Shown: in pieces, positions 1-11,345 of the stretch | How positions within the stretch are numbered: the first letter of the stretch is position 1 | How the letters are laid out: every line of letters starts with the position of its first letter | Source: Heterocephalus glaber | Taxonomy: Eukaryota > Chordata > Mammalia > Rodentia > Bathyergidae | Assembly (NCBI RefSeq): GCF_000247695.1 | Contig: NW_004624743.1 | Coordinates: 11,430,170-11,494,169, forward strand | Length of the DNA stretch: 64,000 bases | Direction of reading: 5' to 3' | Notes under the pieces: generated by a model | Seen by the model: only the letters and a program-made list of their open reading frames with translations | Told to the model about the DNA's origin: nothing | The model's database searches: none | Program-made: the position numbers and the translations under genes

Positions 1-309
1 ATGATACTTTCAAATAAGATCATTTTGTTCTTGCCTTTTATTATGGATGACCTCACATAGCAAGCAGCTCAAAACTCTAATATGAGATACACTTCAGATT
101 TTATTGATGCTTCTTCAGGGTGCAATATAAGGAGTCAGTTATTCACTGGCAACAAATTAACCCAATTTTAAGAATACCAAATTTGTTTTAGATTATTCAA
201 ATTTTGATTACCTTACAATTTAAATACGATCATAAAGTAAATATACATGCAGTATTTTTTCATAAAGTATGTAGATTATTTTTCTTTTTTCAATTTTTAT
301 TTCCTATTA
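1..309. other. unassigned AT-rich sequence
   Basis: No repeat family, open frame or motif was recognised here. The sequence is AT-rich with short T runs near its right end, where the antisense L1 segment begins. Confidence 0.5.
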
Positions 310-600
310 GTACATGTTTGTGATACATAATGATTACATTCCTTGTGGGGAGTTGCTACGTGTACATAGCACATCTGCATTCTTTTTTCAACCCCGTCCT
401 TTCTTCTCTCCCTGTTCCTTCCATTTGTTAGTCCCTTTCCCATTTCCAGAAGATCTTATATCAGAGAAACCACGTGATGCTTAAGCCAGCTGTGTGTCTC
501 ATTTATTTCACTTAACATTGTGGTCTCGAGGTGCATCCACTTTCCTACAACATTTCACTGTTTCATCCTGTTGAAATGTGTCTGAGGCAACAAAAAATAG
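310..600 (-). mobile_element. L1 3' end fragment, antisense
   Basis: Read on the minus strand this resembles the 3' UTR of a LINE-1. It carries the antisense forms of the conserved stretch around CACGTGATGCTTAAG and of the TGGTCTCGAGGTGCATCC region, preceded (+ strand 395-450) by a pyrimidine-rich block equivalent to the L1 3' UTR purine tract. A related sequence lies at 10890-11345 in the same orientation. It has no coding capacity. Subfamily and exact ends cannot be fixed by eye. Confidence 0.6.
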
Positions 601-1474
601 TTGGAGCTGTTTATTAACTTAGGAAATGCAGAGTAACCTATAAATAATAAATATTTAAATTTATAAGTTGTATCTTGGTATTAATTGTACTTTCAAATTC
701 TCTTTGATGTTTTCCCTTCCTTACATCATAGGTTTGGGAGTGCAAGGCCACTTGAACAATAATGGAGTCCACATCTTGATTTGTCCTGAAGACACGGAGA
801 CTTCTTGAGATTAATTTCCCTTAGTGCCTGTTCACAGAGCTGGCAAGTAGCCAAACCCAGACTCATCTGATCCCATACTGAAGGAAAAAGCACTGGGAAA
901 ACCAATGTATTAGTAAGGCTGAAATGCTGACAGTGCTACTCCTGATGATAGCATTTATGTGTGTTGGGCAAATGCTAATATAAGCAATTCAGATCTCTGA
1001 GATAAGAGGTAGAATTTCCCACTTAAAAGATGTTTGAAATCTCTAGTCCAAGTGCTTTTCTCATCCACTTTCAAGATCAAACTCTCAGGGGCATCTTTTG
1101 TAGTGCTGTCCCCTCTTCCCTCTGCTCAGGTAAAGTGATCTCTTCCTCTTATTAATCCTAGGGCACTTCTCAATAATTACATAACCACCCTTATCATAAT
1201 GCATTGTATTGTGATAATTCAGTTATATGTATTTCCTTGATTTAAAAAAAAATGAATTCCTAAAGCACTGAGAGTTCATCAGATTTGTGTTGCTAATATT
1301 TGTCACATACCTAGTTTATAATATGTTGGGTGACAGAAATGTAGTTTAAATCTATAAATTAATATTAGAATTTTATGAAGATTATATATCAAAACAATAT
1401 AAAGGAACAATAAAAAATCAAAAAGGGTAATCTGTGGGATCCACATCAAGAGGGTAAGAAGGCAAAGTATAATT
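601..1474. other. unassigned sequence
   Basis: AT-rich single-copy-looking sequence with no open frame or recognised repeat. A short purine-rich lead-in begins near 1440 and runs into the GAA tract. Confidence 0.45.
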
Positions 1475-1639
1475 AAGGAAGAAGAAGGAGGAGAAGGGGA
1501 AGGGGAAAGGGAAGGGGAAGAGGAAGAGGAGGAGGAAGAAGAAGATGAAGAAGAACAAGAAGAAGAAGAACAAGAAGAAGAAGAACAAGAAGAAGAACAA
1601 GAAGAAGAAGAAGAAGAACAAGAAGAACAAGAAGAAGAA

Positions 1640-1671
<32 letters not shown>

Positions 1672-1732
1672 AGAAGAACAAGAAGAAGCAGAGGAGGGGG
1701 AAGAGGAAGAGGAAGAAGAAGAGGAAGAAATA
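1475..1732 (+). repeat. GAA/GGA purine tract (microsatellite)
   Basis: About 256 bases are almost pure purine on the plus strand. They start as GGA/GAAGG units and become long GAA runs broken every few units by AAC; a single T interrupts near 1545. The open frames here (Lys-rich on plus; Ser-, Phe- or Leu-rich on minus) are translations of the simple repeat, not genes. Homopurine mirror repeats of this type can form intramolecular triplexes, and GAA tracts are length-unstable in mammals (established knowledge). The interruptions would be expected to stabilise this one. Confidence 0.95.
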
Positions 1733-2936
1733 ATAACATAATGAACAAGACTGAAATGTCTCAGTAGTCTGGTGATATTCATGTAGTCAAAACACATGAT
1801 GAATAATTAGAAAGCCTAAATCAAAATCAAGGACTCCAGGCACAGATAAAAGCTAACACCAGTACCCCACTATGAGCGGTGAAGTCCTTGCCTAAAATCC
1901 TTACTATACGACAAACATCACTCTTTAAAGCGTGATAAAGTAGACTAATACTTCCAACAAACAAATCAGTTTGATGAACTGGGAAAGTTATTCCTATTAG
2001 AGGCTTTTTTCTTTATGAATAAATCTTCAAGCCACCATCACGGTCAGTCCTTTCACCTCTTACCCCTGAAAGCTGGAGTCCTGAGACTGCTAAACATAGG
2101 AAGGCATCAAGGAGGGGATAGTTAATTGTTCCTAATGCTCCCTAGTATTTTAGGGCCACCTACATTTTGAGATTCTGATTTTTAAAAATTAATACATGCA
2201 CAGAAACATACAATCTTTACCTACAATTCAGGAGCCATGGACTTCACTGTGGTCATTACAGACTCCTGTAGCTCTAATTAGAGCCCTTGGTAAGGAACTT
2301 TAAGGCAGATGAACCCAAATGAAAATATTGAAAATGCTAATGTCACCTCTGTGAAGTTAAACAGGGTAATTAAGTTGTCCTGTTCTATGGGTAACTTTAA
2401 ATATTTTTACTCATTTGCTTCACATTTATTTAGTTTTCATGTAAGCTGATGGCTTCCTGTGCATGCACACATCAATTTAGCTACTAATTTTTTCCAATCT
2501 TAAATTTAAATATATCTAGTTTCTAAACTATAGAAAATATATGTGTATAAGTAGTTAAACAATAAAAAGGCTTTTCTTTTATTCAGTATATAATACTCAT
2601 TTAAAAATCTTTTGTGAAGATAAAATGGTAATAAATTTCCATTTGCTTTATGATTAAAGTAATTTTCTGGTTATAGGATATTTTAAAAGCATGTGGTTTA
2701 AAAACATCTATTTATACATAGATGATTTTATCATGTTTGAAAAATAAAATTTGTAAAACACTAAACCTTCTTTGGAAATATTTGCTTTTTGGTAATAATG
2801 CAGAATGACCAGAATGATGGAATAAACAATTCTATAAATATACCAATCATATAATGTAGAAATTATTAACTATATTGTCTGTGCCTCTCTATTGTGAGAC
2901 CTGAAAAGTCTATGCCTCATTATTTTATTATAGTAA
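1733..2936. other. unassigned AT-rich sequence
   Basis: No repeat or gene was recognised. The right end holds a plausible branch site (TAGTAAT near 2931) and a pyrimidine-rich stretch leading into the exon-like interval. Confidence 0.4.
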
Positions 2937-2950
2937 TTATTTTATTTCAG

Positions 2951-3203
2951 ATATGCAAGCAATCTGGAATATCCTGCATATGAAATAAAAGATAGGAAGA
3001 GGAAGTATGACAGATGGGTCGCAAAACGATATCCGAACTCCAAATGCTTTGATCGGTGCATACGGATTTTTCCTGGTGAGGTAAAAAGTTGTTTAAGCAG
3101 ATATTTGAAAACAGTTGTGTCTCAGAAAACAAAGCCCAATTTTGTAAGTGATGGAAGACAAAAAAAGAAAAGAGTCCCCAAAGAGGCAATTGAATCAGTC
3201 TAG
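2951..3203 (+). CDS. exon-like open frame, unidentified
   Basis: A splice-acceptor-like sequence (TTATTTTATTTCAG, ending 2950) is followed by a frame open from 2952 to a TAG at 3201-3203, 83 codons with no methionine. It would therefore be an internal or terminal exon, not a stand-alone gene. Donor-like sites lie at GTGAGG (3076) and GAG|GTAAAA (3081), giving an exon of about 125-130 nt if used. The peptide is basic and polar, with a RWVAKRYP stretch near residues 21-28 and a Lys/Arg-rich C-terminal third. Several CpGs survive between about 3019 and 3065 in otherwise CpG-poor DNA, which hints at constraint. The minus strand of the same interval is also open (2947-3189). I do not recognise the protein; it may be an exon, a decayed retrocopy or chance. 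Confidence 0.3.
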
Positions 3204-3639
3204 AAGAAACTGTATCAAAACCAGAAGAGTCCAGATAAAGAATACTAACTCTAAAGAAATGATACTGGGAAAGTGTAAGTAAAAACAGTTTTCAGGAAAA
3301 AAAAGAATGGACCGTGGTCATGTGGACTTTAATGCAGAAATCCAAGGATGATGCAAGACTAGGAATCAGGAGAGACAATTTTATCAGTGCATGGAGCACT
3401 TGCCCTGGAACCTGCCTGGCTCCCCAACACATTCTGAACTCTCAGGGACACCAGCACCCTCTTGTCACCCAGGGCTCTGCACTTGCTTCCCCTCTGCCCC
3501 TTGGCCAACATGCATGGCCCTTCCAAGGAGTGCTTAGCTTCTTTCTCTGTCAATACTTTCATCTCTTTGTTTTCCGGTCTAATAGTAACCGCTACTTTAC
3601 CCTATATTGTTTATCTTGTTATTGTCTGTTCATGATCTT
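3204..3639. other. unassigned sequence
   Basis: Moderately GC-richer around 3390-3530. Open frames exist on both strands (3314-3652 plus, 3359-3562 minus), but neither shows a recognisable domain and I do not support them as genes. Confidence 0.35.
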
Positions 3640-3760
3640 TCTCCTCTACTGAGATACTAGCGGCATAAGAGCAGGGACTTGGACACTTTCAATAATTGCT
3701 GTATTCCCAGCATTCAGAACAAACACGGTACAGGGTAAGGGCCCAAACTAATTTTGAGTT
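3640..3760 (+). mobile_element. L2-type 3' end remnant
   Basis: The order AGAGCAGGGACTTGG, then GCTGTATTCCCAGCATTCAG, then CACGGTACAGGG follows the 3' end pattern of LINE-2 (gcagggacc...ctgtatccccagc...gcctggcaca). It is a short, old, diverged fragment. Confidence 0.5.
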
Positions 3761-6290
3761 CCTAATGTGCTTACCTTTATAATGTTAAAGATACAACTGA
3801 TATAATTTCAACACTTATTTTTAAAGTAGAAATATATGAGTATTTTATATCTCATCACTCTAAACATCAGCCTGAAACTTAGTGAAGGAGCATGAGAAAT
3901 ATTCTTAATAAAATTATAAACAAGAACAAAAATGTGTTTTGTTCCAATTCTTATTTTCCTTTTCTGGAGTAATTTAGCCACTATAACCAAGAAAGGAAAA
4001 AAGAAACATATCGATATTGAAATGGTAATTCATCTTGATAATTCAAATATAAATAATAGGAATCTGTTACAATCAATATCAAAACTTAATATTTCTGTAT
4101 ATAAAATTATTAGTCAGAAATTGATGCCTCACTTATGTACAAATAATAACTGGCTCAAAGACAAAATGAAATTAGACTCCATTATAAAATAAGAAAAATA
4201 ATGCCCATAAAGGAATGTAGTTAAAGTATTCAAAATCTATATAAAATATTTTAAACTAATAGAATGACTCTAAAGCAAAGAGAAGAAATATAAAGGGAGT
4301 GCTTAGAATGATGAATCTTAAAGAAACAAACTATATTTAAATTAACCTACAAATTTAAGCACACACCAATAAAAATCCTAAAATATGATTTTAAAACAAA
4401 CAGAGAAAAATGGTAGAAAAATATCTCTTTCTGAATGGGAAAGAGATTGGTAATAGAGGCAAGCACTACTAGATAGTGATATGTATGGATGCGCTTTTCC
4501 CCTTTACTTACATACACTCTCCAGGTACTGAGCTCATGATTTCAAATTCCATGGCCAAATGTGTCTCTTGTTTACATTTATTAAATAAAATTCTTCACTG
4601 AACTCCAGATGTGTATCTCTAATTTTCCATGTAACATCCACTTGGCTATCTAACAGGTATATTAATTGTCCCCAAGTGAGCTCTTAATGTTTACCTACCC
4701 CTAGGTCTACTATTTCCACCTTCCCTACTGCCACCATACTGTTCAAAGCCACCCTCACATCTTTCTTGAATGATTGCAGTTGCTGTCTTCTTTCCCTAAT
4801 TACACTCTTACTGTCATTTCCACAACACACTTTCCCAAAGCATATGTTTTTATACCAAACTCACTTACCCTGATCATCTATTATTGATACACCGATCAGG
4901 TGATCTTTGTCTTGAAGTTAGAAAATTTAATACAAAGTTGATACCTGAGGTAAATTGAGAAGAAGACACGATTTCTTTGGAAACTGTAGATTTAGAGGAA
5001 GAGATTGAAAGACAGTATGTGTTGAATATTTTTGCCTGACATTGGCAAAGCACAAGCAGAATTCCAGGCCAGTGCAAAATTAGTTGGCTTTCTAGTAGGC
5101 ATGAAAGGGAACAGAGACAAGTCTCTGGCCTTGTGACTTTACTAGGCTAACTACATCCAAATGGCAAGTGATAAATTCAACAAAAAAAAAATGCACAGCC
5201 CAACAAAATGTTTCCAGTTAAATAAAAGAGAAAAAGGAAGATATCAGAATAAGAGTGTAATACTAAGGACAGTTCTTTAGCTATAAGGATCAAGGACAAA
5301 AATCAAGTTAAGGTTATGACTTTTACACTGTTGACCCAGATAATTTCTGAGCAGAGCTATCATCATCTTGTCTAGAGAGACAGAAGATCAGGACAGCAGG
5401 GGAAAATAGGGAAAGAAAATGGATGAGGTTAACACAATTAGTATTGTTCTTAAAGTAAATTGATAAGATCTCTCTCCACTGGTGATGAAATTCTGTGCCA
5501 CCAAAATAAGCTATGACTTTTAAAAAGTGACTGACTTTTTTTGAGACTTAAACCACTGTGTGCATCCTCAAGCTTCTATAAAAGGAAGGCTTTGAAGACT
5601 GTGTAGAAGATGTGAAGAAGAAAAAAGCCTGGCTTCCACAGAAGCCTGGATCACAACACCCATCTCTAATGAAGCCGAGGAGATGGCTTCATCATGACAG
5701 AAATTGGAGCTATGGAAAATATTGGTCAAAAAGTTTTTTCTAGAGAGCAAAATTAAAGCCTTCAAAAGGTTGTCCCAGTGGTGACTTTGAGTCCCGTTCT
5801 TTCTTTCTCTCATGGTTAGAAGCATTTACTACAATGGACCTGTCCCTGTCCCACCTCTTCCAGTGCATGTGGTGACGCACACATGTTAAATGTGGTCATT
5901 CCAAAGGAATACCTGGGACTTTGAAGTGAATGCAGTGCCCAAGTAACAGGTTGAGCAGTTTATTTTAGGAGACTTGGTTATTTGTGAACAGAAATAGATA
6001 AGCATAGTTTTGACCTGAGGGCAGATGGTAGGGCAGAGCAGCTAAAGCCTCACCATTCATTACGATTCCTAGTTCCCGGGCTTTCCAGAAGGAAGTGCAT
6101 CTTCACTTCTGTACGGTTTATGAGATCAGCTGTCCCCTGTTTTTGGGAATTACTTGCTTATCAGAATGAAAAACAGATATAAGAATCTTCTGAATGGCAG
6201 AGTATAACATCACAGGAGATACAAACCACGGTTATATACACAATATTTTATCTAAGAAGATAAAGTGGACATCTACAGTAAAAAATTGAA
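3761..6290. other. unassigned AT-rich sequence
   Basis: Mostly AT-rich with short open frames that show no domain (for example 3932-4192 plus, 5568-5825 minus). Parts near 4180-4440 are A-rich and could be very old L1, but I cannot align them convincingly. No gene is supported. Confidence 0.35.
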
Positions 6291-6880
6291 ATTCAAATAT
6301 CAGTAATATTAGGTACATTGATTAAAACCAATTAGACCATGTCACAGACATCAAGATTCTATTAATACAGCAATAAAAACAAACTATGAACAAGTTAGGA
6401 TTACATATATTAAAATATATGTAAAAACTTTATGGACAAAAATACAAGATATAATAGAGAAATAATCAGATACCAAAGAAATTATGACACACAATAATTT
6501 CACACATTGAAAGACTCAGTAAAACATCATTTCCACAGTATCTTTAAATTTAATGCAGTTACAACAACAATCTAGCAAACTCCAAAAAACCTTAAGAAAA
6601 ACAAAGCACAAAGAACAGGCAAAATAATTGTGCAGAAGAAATGAGGACAGAATCAGCCAGAGATCAAGATCATTATACAAATTGTAATAGTTAAATACTG
6701 CAATATTTTCAGAGAGAGGATCAAATTAAAAAAAGACTTAAGAATTCAAAAATATACCATGGTATGGAGAAACTATGTCAGACAGAGAATGCAAAAAACC
6801 TGCATGCCTCTTGAATACTTTGTCAGAAAAGACAAAAATAGACAGAAATGGTAGAAAAGTACTAACATATAAAAATGATT
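6291..6880 (+). mobile_element. possible very old L1 ORF2 remnant
   Basis: A-rich sequence whose 6505-6585 section follows the L1 order aaagact...ttaatgcagtta...aacaatctagca, matching the pattern of the ORF2 C-terminal region (aaagatcc...cttaatgcaatcc...atcccagca). The reading frame is destroyed. This is recognised by pattern only. Confidence 0.35.
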
Positions 6881-6987
6881 ATAAAAGAGTTAAAGTAAAG
6901 TCTAGTAATAAACTGATAAAAGATATTTGCAATGGAAAATTTTGACTTGAAACTTTTAAAAATTCCCAAGTACAAGAAATACAAATT

Positions 6988-7212
6988 AAGTATCCCTTCT
7001 CCAAATTGCTTATAACCAGAATTATTACAGATTTTGCAATTTGTATGAATTTTGGAATATTTGCATAGATTTTACAAGTTGCACATTCCTAATCAAAAAG
7101 TATGAATTCCAAGGTACTACAAAAAAAAATATAGTTAATGTCATGTTGGCAGAGTTTCAGATTTTAAAGCATTCAGATTTCAAATGTTTGGATTGTGGAA
7201 GCTTAACCTGTA
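6988..7212 (+). mobile_element. Tigger-like MITE
   Basis: It starts AAGTATCCCTTCTCCAAATT and ends GGAAGCTTAACCTGTA. Internally it has TTTTGGAATATTTGCATAGA and GAGTTTCAGATTTTAAAGCA. This matches the layout of a widespread mammalian non-autonomous element whose ends read 'tatcccttatccgaaatgc' and 'ggatgctcaacctgta', and which belongs with pogo/Tigger-type DNA transposons. The ends are imperfect inverted repeats. There is no transposase. Confidence 0.65.
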
Positions 7213-7280
7213 TTCCAAACTCTAATTAGAAAACATGTAAAAATTTGGAATCAAGAATGGAAAATGAAAATTAAAGAACA

Positions 7281-7366
7281 CCGTGGCCAGGGATTTAGTT
7301 CAGTGGCTCCGCTGCCTGCCTCTCAAGTGAAAGGTGCAGAGTTCGATCTCTGGTACAAAGAAAGAA
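7281..7366 (+). mobile_element. ID-type SINE (tRNA-Ala-derived)
   Basis: It contains GGGATTTAGTTCAGTGGC (pol III A box) and GAGTTCGATCTCTGG (B box), the hallmarks of ID-family SINEs, with CTGCCTGCCTCTC between them. The A-rich tail is short and interrupted. Divergence from the younger copies at 35.9 and 45.2 kb suggests a middle-aged insertion. It is not a functional tRNA: there is no acceptor-stem pairing. Confidence 0.85.
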
Positions 7367-7449
7367 GAGCCTCTATTTCACTCTGCATCAGGAAAACTGA
7401 GAGCCAAAATGAAACATTTCTCACCCATCATATTTTTCTAAATTAATTT

Positions 7450-8394
7450 AAAAGACTGCGTATAATAAATGTGAGTGAACATTTAAAGTTACAGGTTTTA
7501 TGTTCTGTGAGGAGAAGGGTGAGTTTACAAAATCACTTTGAAGAGAACTTTGACTGTATGTTAATTTCCTATAAAATTCAATTCCAAACCTAATTATGTA
7601 CAACAGTACTTATAATAGGAAAGAGTTGCAAAATGTTGCCCTTTTAATAAAAGCAAGTCTAAAATTATATGCAAAAATCTATCATCTATGCAAAGAAGAA
7701 ACAATTATTCTACTACATAAATTGTTTCCAAATGTGAAAATATATAAAAAGGTTTCCAGTTCATTCTTAAAGATATCATTGGTCTGTCATCAAACAAAAA
7801 ACCTTGAAAAGTTAATCTACATGTTCACTTCCCTTGTGATAATAATTTAAAATGACAGGTAAAATGCTAACATATTTGGAACAATAGTAAATAAAAACAG
7901 GAATACACAACTTTGCTAATTTTGATTTCACCCTATGAATGCCAGGATCTTCCAGAATTAAAAAAAATACATACTGAGGTAATGTATTTTATTTATGGAA
8001 TAAGACCTATGAAATAACAACAAATAAAAGAATTAAGAATCATGAAGGAACTTCTTCTTCTGACAATGTTATAATAACTGGAACTAAATTCACCCTGGTG
8101 TGGTATGCAACCATAAAATTGGGGGAAAATGTACCAGGCAACTGTTTCCAGACACTGGGTAGCAGGCAATGCACACTGTAGTTCCTGAGAAGCAGGAACC
8201 TCATGAGACAAGAACCATCATTGTTCTAGATCTCTGTAGGAAGTTGCAAATCAAGCCATGATCACAGAACTGCTCCGAGGATGAACACAGATAACAGAAA
8301 CAAAATAAAAATAATGAGACATGGTAGAGTTTCAACCCTAGCCAGAAAGGAGAACCCATCTGAGTCCTAAGAAGGTTTCTCCCTATCTGGTTAG
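7450..8394. other. unassigned AT-rich sequence
   Basis: No gene or repeat was recognised. Short open frames (7596-7850 plus, 7993-8211 minus) lack any domain. Confidence 0.4.
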
Positions 8395-8550
8395 TTATTA
8401 GTAGGGAACTTCCACTAAGCTGCATCCCTGGCCCCTTCTTAAAATATTGAATTTTTAAGACAGGGTCACACTAAGTGGCTAAGTTGCCCAGGCTTGACTT
8501 GAACTTGTGACACTCCTCAGCTGCTTTGAGTGCTGGGATTATCGGTTCTA
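8395..8550 (-). mobile_element. B1-ID dimeric SINE, antisense
   Basis: On the plus strand an ID-like remnant (CCACTAAGCTGCATCCCTGG, 8412-8431) precedes an antisense B1 (GACAGGGTCACACTAAG ... GAGTGCTGGGATTATCGG). Read on the minus strand this is B1 followed by an ID-like 3' part, the order seen in the B1-dID dimers of non-murid rodents. Confidence 0.7.
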
Positions 8551-8599
8551 AATTAGGAATAAAAGCCACACTTGTAGTAATATCAACACTAGACTAGCC

Positions 8600-9130
8600 C
8601 TAACCAAACCACATTCCAAGGAGCATGAAATTATCAAGTGAAACAATTTGAAAGTAACATTTTCCCAAGAAAGGAGTTTGGAAAAATACAGGCTGTCCAT
8701 ACATCCATCCTACCAAGGAATGCTGTTCAAGATAAACAAATCACAAAGATCAAAATATAATCAAAATTTATTAGACATCCAAGTAAACAGGAAAACTGAG
8801 ATGTTAAAAAATTTAATAGAAACTGATCCTAAGATATTTCAAACGCTAAATTTCAAAATTAGTTTAAAATAGTTGATGTACATAATATAATCTTATACAA
8901 TGGTATAATATATAAAATATAATAATAAAAATTTAAAGAAAAATATGGTATTAGGTGAACAGATAGGGAACCTAAGTTTGGCTGAGAAATGAAAAATAAT
9001 TAAAAAGGTCAGATTGGAAATTTTCAAATTAAAAAATGCAAAAGCTCAAGTGGAACAAAAGAAATGGCTTTTCTTAACAGAGTACAATGAATGGCAAAAG
9101 AGAAAAGGGCTAGCAAATTGAAAGAAACAT
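8600..9130 (+). mobile_element. possible old L1/HAL1 5' region remnant
   Basis: A-rich sequence with the flavour of old L1 5' UTR/ORF1 (for example AAAATTTAATAGAAACTGAT and AAAATGCAAAAGCTCAAG). The frame at 8648-8872 has no recognisable domain. Weak call. Confidence 0.25.
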
Positions 9131-9589
9131 ACATATAATTTTGCAATTTTGAGGATAAAGCCTGTATAGTATGCTTAGGATGTGAGCATGCTCAGACTAC
9201 TTCCACCTCATACCTTTTATTGTTTAATGATTCCTAGATATGCTTGCAGGTTTGTTTTTGTTGTTTTAGATTTTTGTTGTTCTTAATATTTGAATTCCTG
9301 AATCAACACGTTTTACTTTTCTATAATCCAAATCTTGCCTTCTGGGTGAGAAACGTCAAATATTTGCACCACTGATTTATACCTGAGAAGCACTTCATGC
9401 TAATCACACCAAATACTCACCAGTTTTTCCAGCATTCTGGCACTGAGCATCAGAAGTGCTAATAACTGCTGTGGATCTTCCCGACTCATGAGGACAGATG
9501 CCTGTATGAACATCCTTAGGACAAAGATAGCTAAGAGGATCCTGGGTGCTTAGGATATTTGTGAAGACAATCTCTGTCCATGTCTACTA
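9131..9589. other. unassigned sequence
   Basis: No repeat, open frame or motif was recognised. Confidence 0.4.
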
Positions 9590-9955
9590 GGACTAACTTG
9601 TGTTCTCCCAAAATTTGTATGTAAGTGCTAATGGCCAGTGTTATTCTATTTGGATATAGGACTTTTAGTAATGAAGGTTAAATGAGGTCTTCAGTGTGGA
9701 GTCCTTCAAGGCCTTTCCTTCCTGCTCCTCTTGTCCTACCCACCCTTCCTAGTCCTGCTTCCTCCTACCTCCTCCTCCTCTCCCTCTGCAAGCACATACG
9801 TTCCTAGGAGAGGCCACTTGGGCTTACAGCAAGCCAGAGGTCCCTTGCCAACAATTATCTGCCTCCTTGACCTTTAGTCACAAAGCTCTTCAACTACAAG
9901 AAATAAAGTTTTGGTCTTTATGCCACTGGTCTATGGTGTGTGTTTGGCACACAGC
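9590..9955 (+). mobile_element. MLT1-type MaLR LTR
   Basis: The order TTCTCCCAAAATTTGTATG, TATTTGGATATAGGACTTTT, AAGGTTAAATGAGGTCTTCA, then a pyrimidine-rich stretch, then ACAAGAAATAAAGTTTTGG follows the mammalian MaLR (ERVL-related) LTR pattern, including the terminal AATAAA signal. It is a solo LTR, strongly diverged, with no coding sequence. Confidence 0.6.
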
Positions 9956-10493
9956 CGCACACAGCCCCTCTGGTCAGCACCGTGTTTCTATTGGATCAAA
10001 TCAAGAGTCCTGGAACATCCTGAGCCAGAAAAGAGTGTAGTGGGCTTCCCCTTTTCATGTATTTCTCTGTTTTCCTCAACAGGCTATGAACTTTGACCTA
10101 TTAGCATCATTGACAGCATGTGCCTTTCCTCTTATGAATTATAAACTATGTATGCAGAGTAGCAAATCAAGTATAATTCAGAGGAGATAAGTGGAAAGTT
10201 GATGCTTTTTTACTGTCTCCATCACCTATGCTCCTGGCTTGCAGTTTTCACCTCAACTGGTCCTTTCACAAAAACTAAATCTATGAATCAATTTCTTCAA
10301 TATTTTTCAGACTTTGTTTGGATTATTTTTCCCTTATTGAATATTTTACATTAAAAGTCTTCAGCTAGACTTTGAAACACAAATAATTGTATAAAGCATA
10401 CTCTTCACAGCTCATGGAGATGAATTTTTCTCACATTATTCAAAATATTTTAAAAACATATTTATATTTTATTAATATATGTTTAATAAAAAC
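9956..10493. other. unassigned sequence
   Basis: No repeat or gene was recognised. The frame at 9911-10096 begins within the LTR tail and is not supported as coding. Confidence 0.4.
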
Positions 10494-10699
10494 ATTCATA
10501 GTGTGGAAAAAAATGGAAACAAAGTCTATGTAAATAAGGAAGGGTGGAGGGGGTGAAGGGCACACAGGGAATGGGGAAAAAATAAGAACCAAGATGCATC
10601 ATGTACAGGTACAAGCACTCAATGATAAATGTAAGCATATTGTACACTTAAAATGTACCAATAAAAGAATTTAAGCAAAAAAAAATTCATAGTGTGGAA
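10494..10699 (+). mobile_element. 5'-truncated L1 with perfect TSD
   Basis: A perfect 15-bp direct repeat (ATTCATAGTGTGGAA at 10494-10508 and 10685-10699) brackets a 176-bp insert. The insert is the extreme 3' UTR of a LINE-1: GTGGAGGGGGTGAAGGGCAC, then AAGAACCAAGATGCATCATG, then TACCAATAAAA and a short A tail. The same 3' end occurs at 50371-50543. The intact TSD and low decay indicate a fairly recent target-primed insertion. Confidence 0.9.
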
Positions 10700-10889
10700 T
10701 TCACTCAGTTCACAAACTCTTGTGTTTACAAATAATTTGGTTCACAAACAGAAGCATTGGGCAAAACTTCGCTTCCATTCAAGACTGCATCAGGTTACAG
10801 ACAGGACAAGACCACCTTCCTGGCACAAAGGTAAAGCTGGCCATGTCCCCCAGAATCCTGGAGGAATTAAATTTGTGACCTGAGGTGCC
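10700..10889. other. unassigned sequence
   Basis: A short single-copy-looking spacer between two L1 fragments of opposite orientation. The open frames on both strands here have no recognisable content. Confidence 0.4.
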
Positions 10890-11345
10890 ACTGAGGTGAG
10901 GACCCTCCTCACCCCTTCCACTTCCGCTTTCCCTCTCCCCTGCCATCCCTTCCTTTTCCCAGATTCCTTCTCCAGCTCCATTAAGTCTATCTTCCTATTT
11001 CCTATTATCTATCATTCAGCCTATCATCTATTATTTATTGTGTTCCTTTGTTTATACTTCCCATTTCTAATATAAGAGAAACCATGTGATATTTAATCTG
11101 ATTTATCTTATTTACCTCACCAGCATTATGGTTTCAGGGTGTATCCGTTTTCCCAAGAATGAGTTCAATTTATTCTCCTTTATAGATTAGTAATACTCCA
11201 TTATTTATATATACCACATTTTCTTCATCCATTCCTCTGTTGATGGGCATGTAAGTTTTACATTTTTAAATAACTTTTAATAGTAAAATGTTTCTATAGT
11301 GAAACATATCCACGCATGTCCCTGTGTTATCTCTTAATTTCGTTG
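10890..11345 (-). mobile_element. L1 3' UTR fragment, antisense
   Basis: The plus strand shows a pyrimidine-rich block (10905-10980) followed by the antisense L1 3' UTR pattern: GAAACCATGTGATATTTAAT, GCATTATGGTTTCAGGGTGT, TACTCCATTATTTATATATA and CATTCCTCTGTTGATGGGCA. The pyrimidine block is the complement of the purine-rich tract typical of L1 3' UTRs. It is related to 310-600. Confidence 0.75.

Noticed and set aside
1303..1797. Long Ser-, Phe-, Leu- and Lys-rich open frames over the GAA tract
   Set aside because: They are translations of a microsatellite in several frames at once; openness follows from the repeat having no stop codons.
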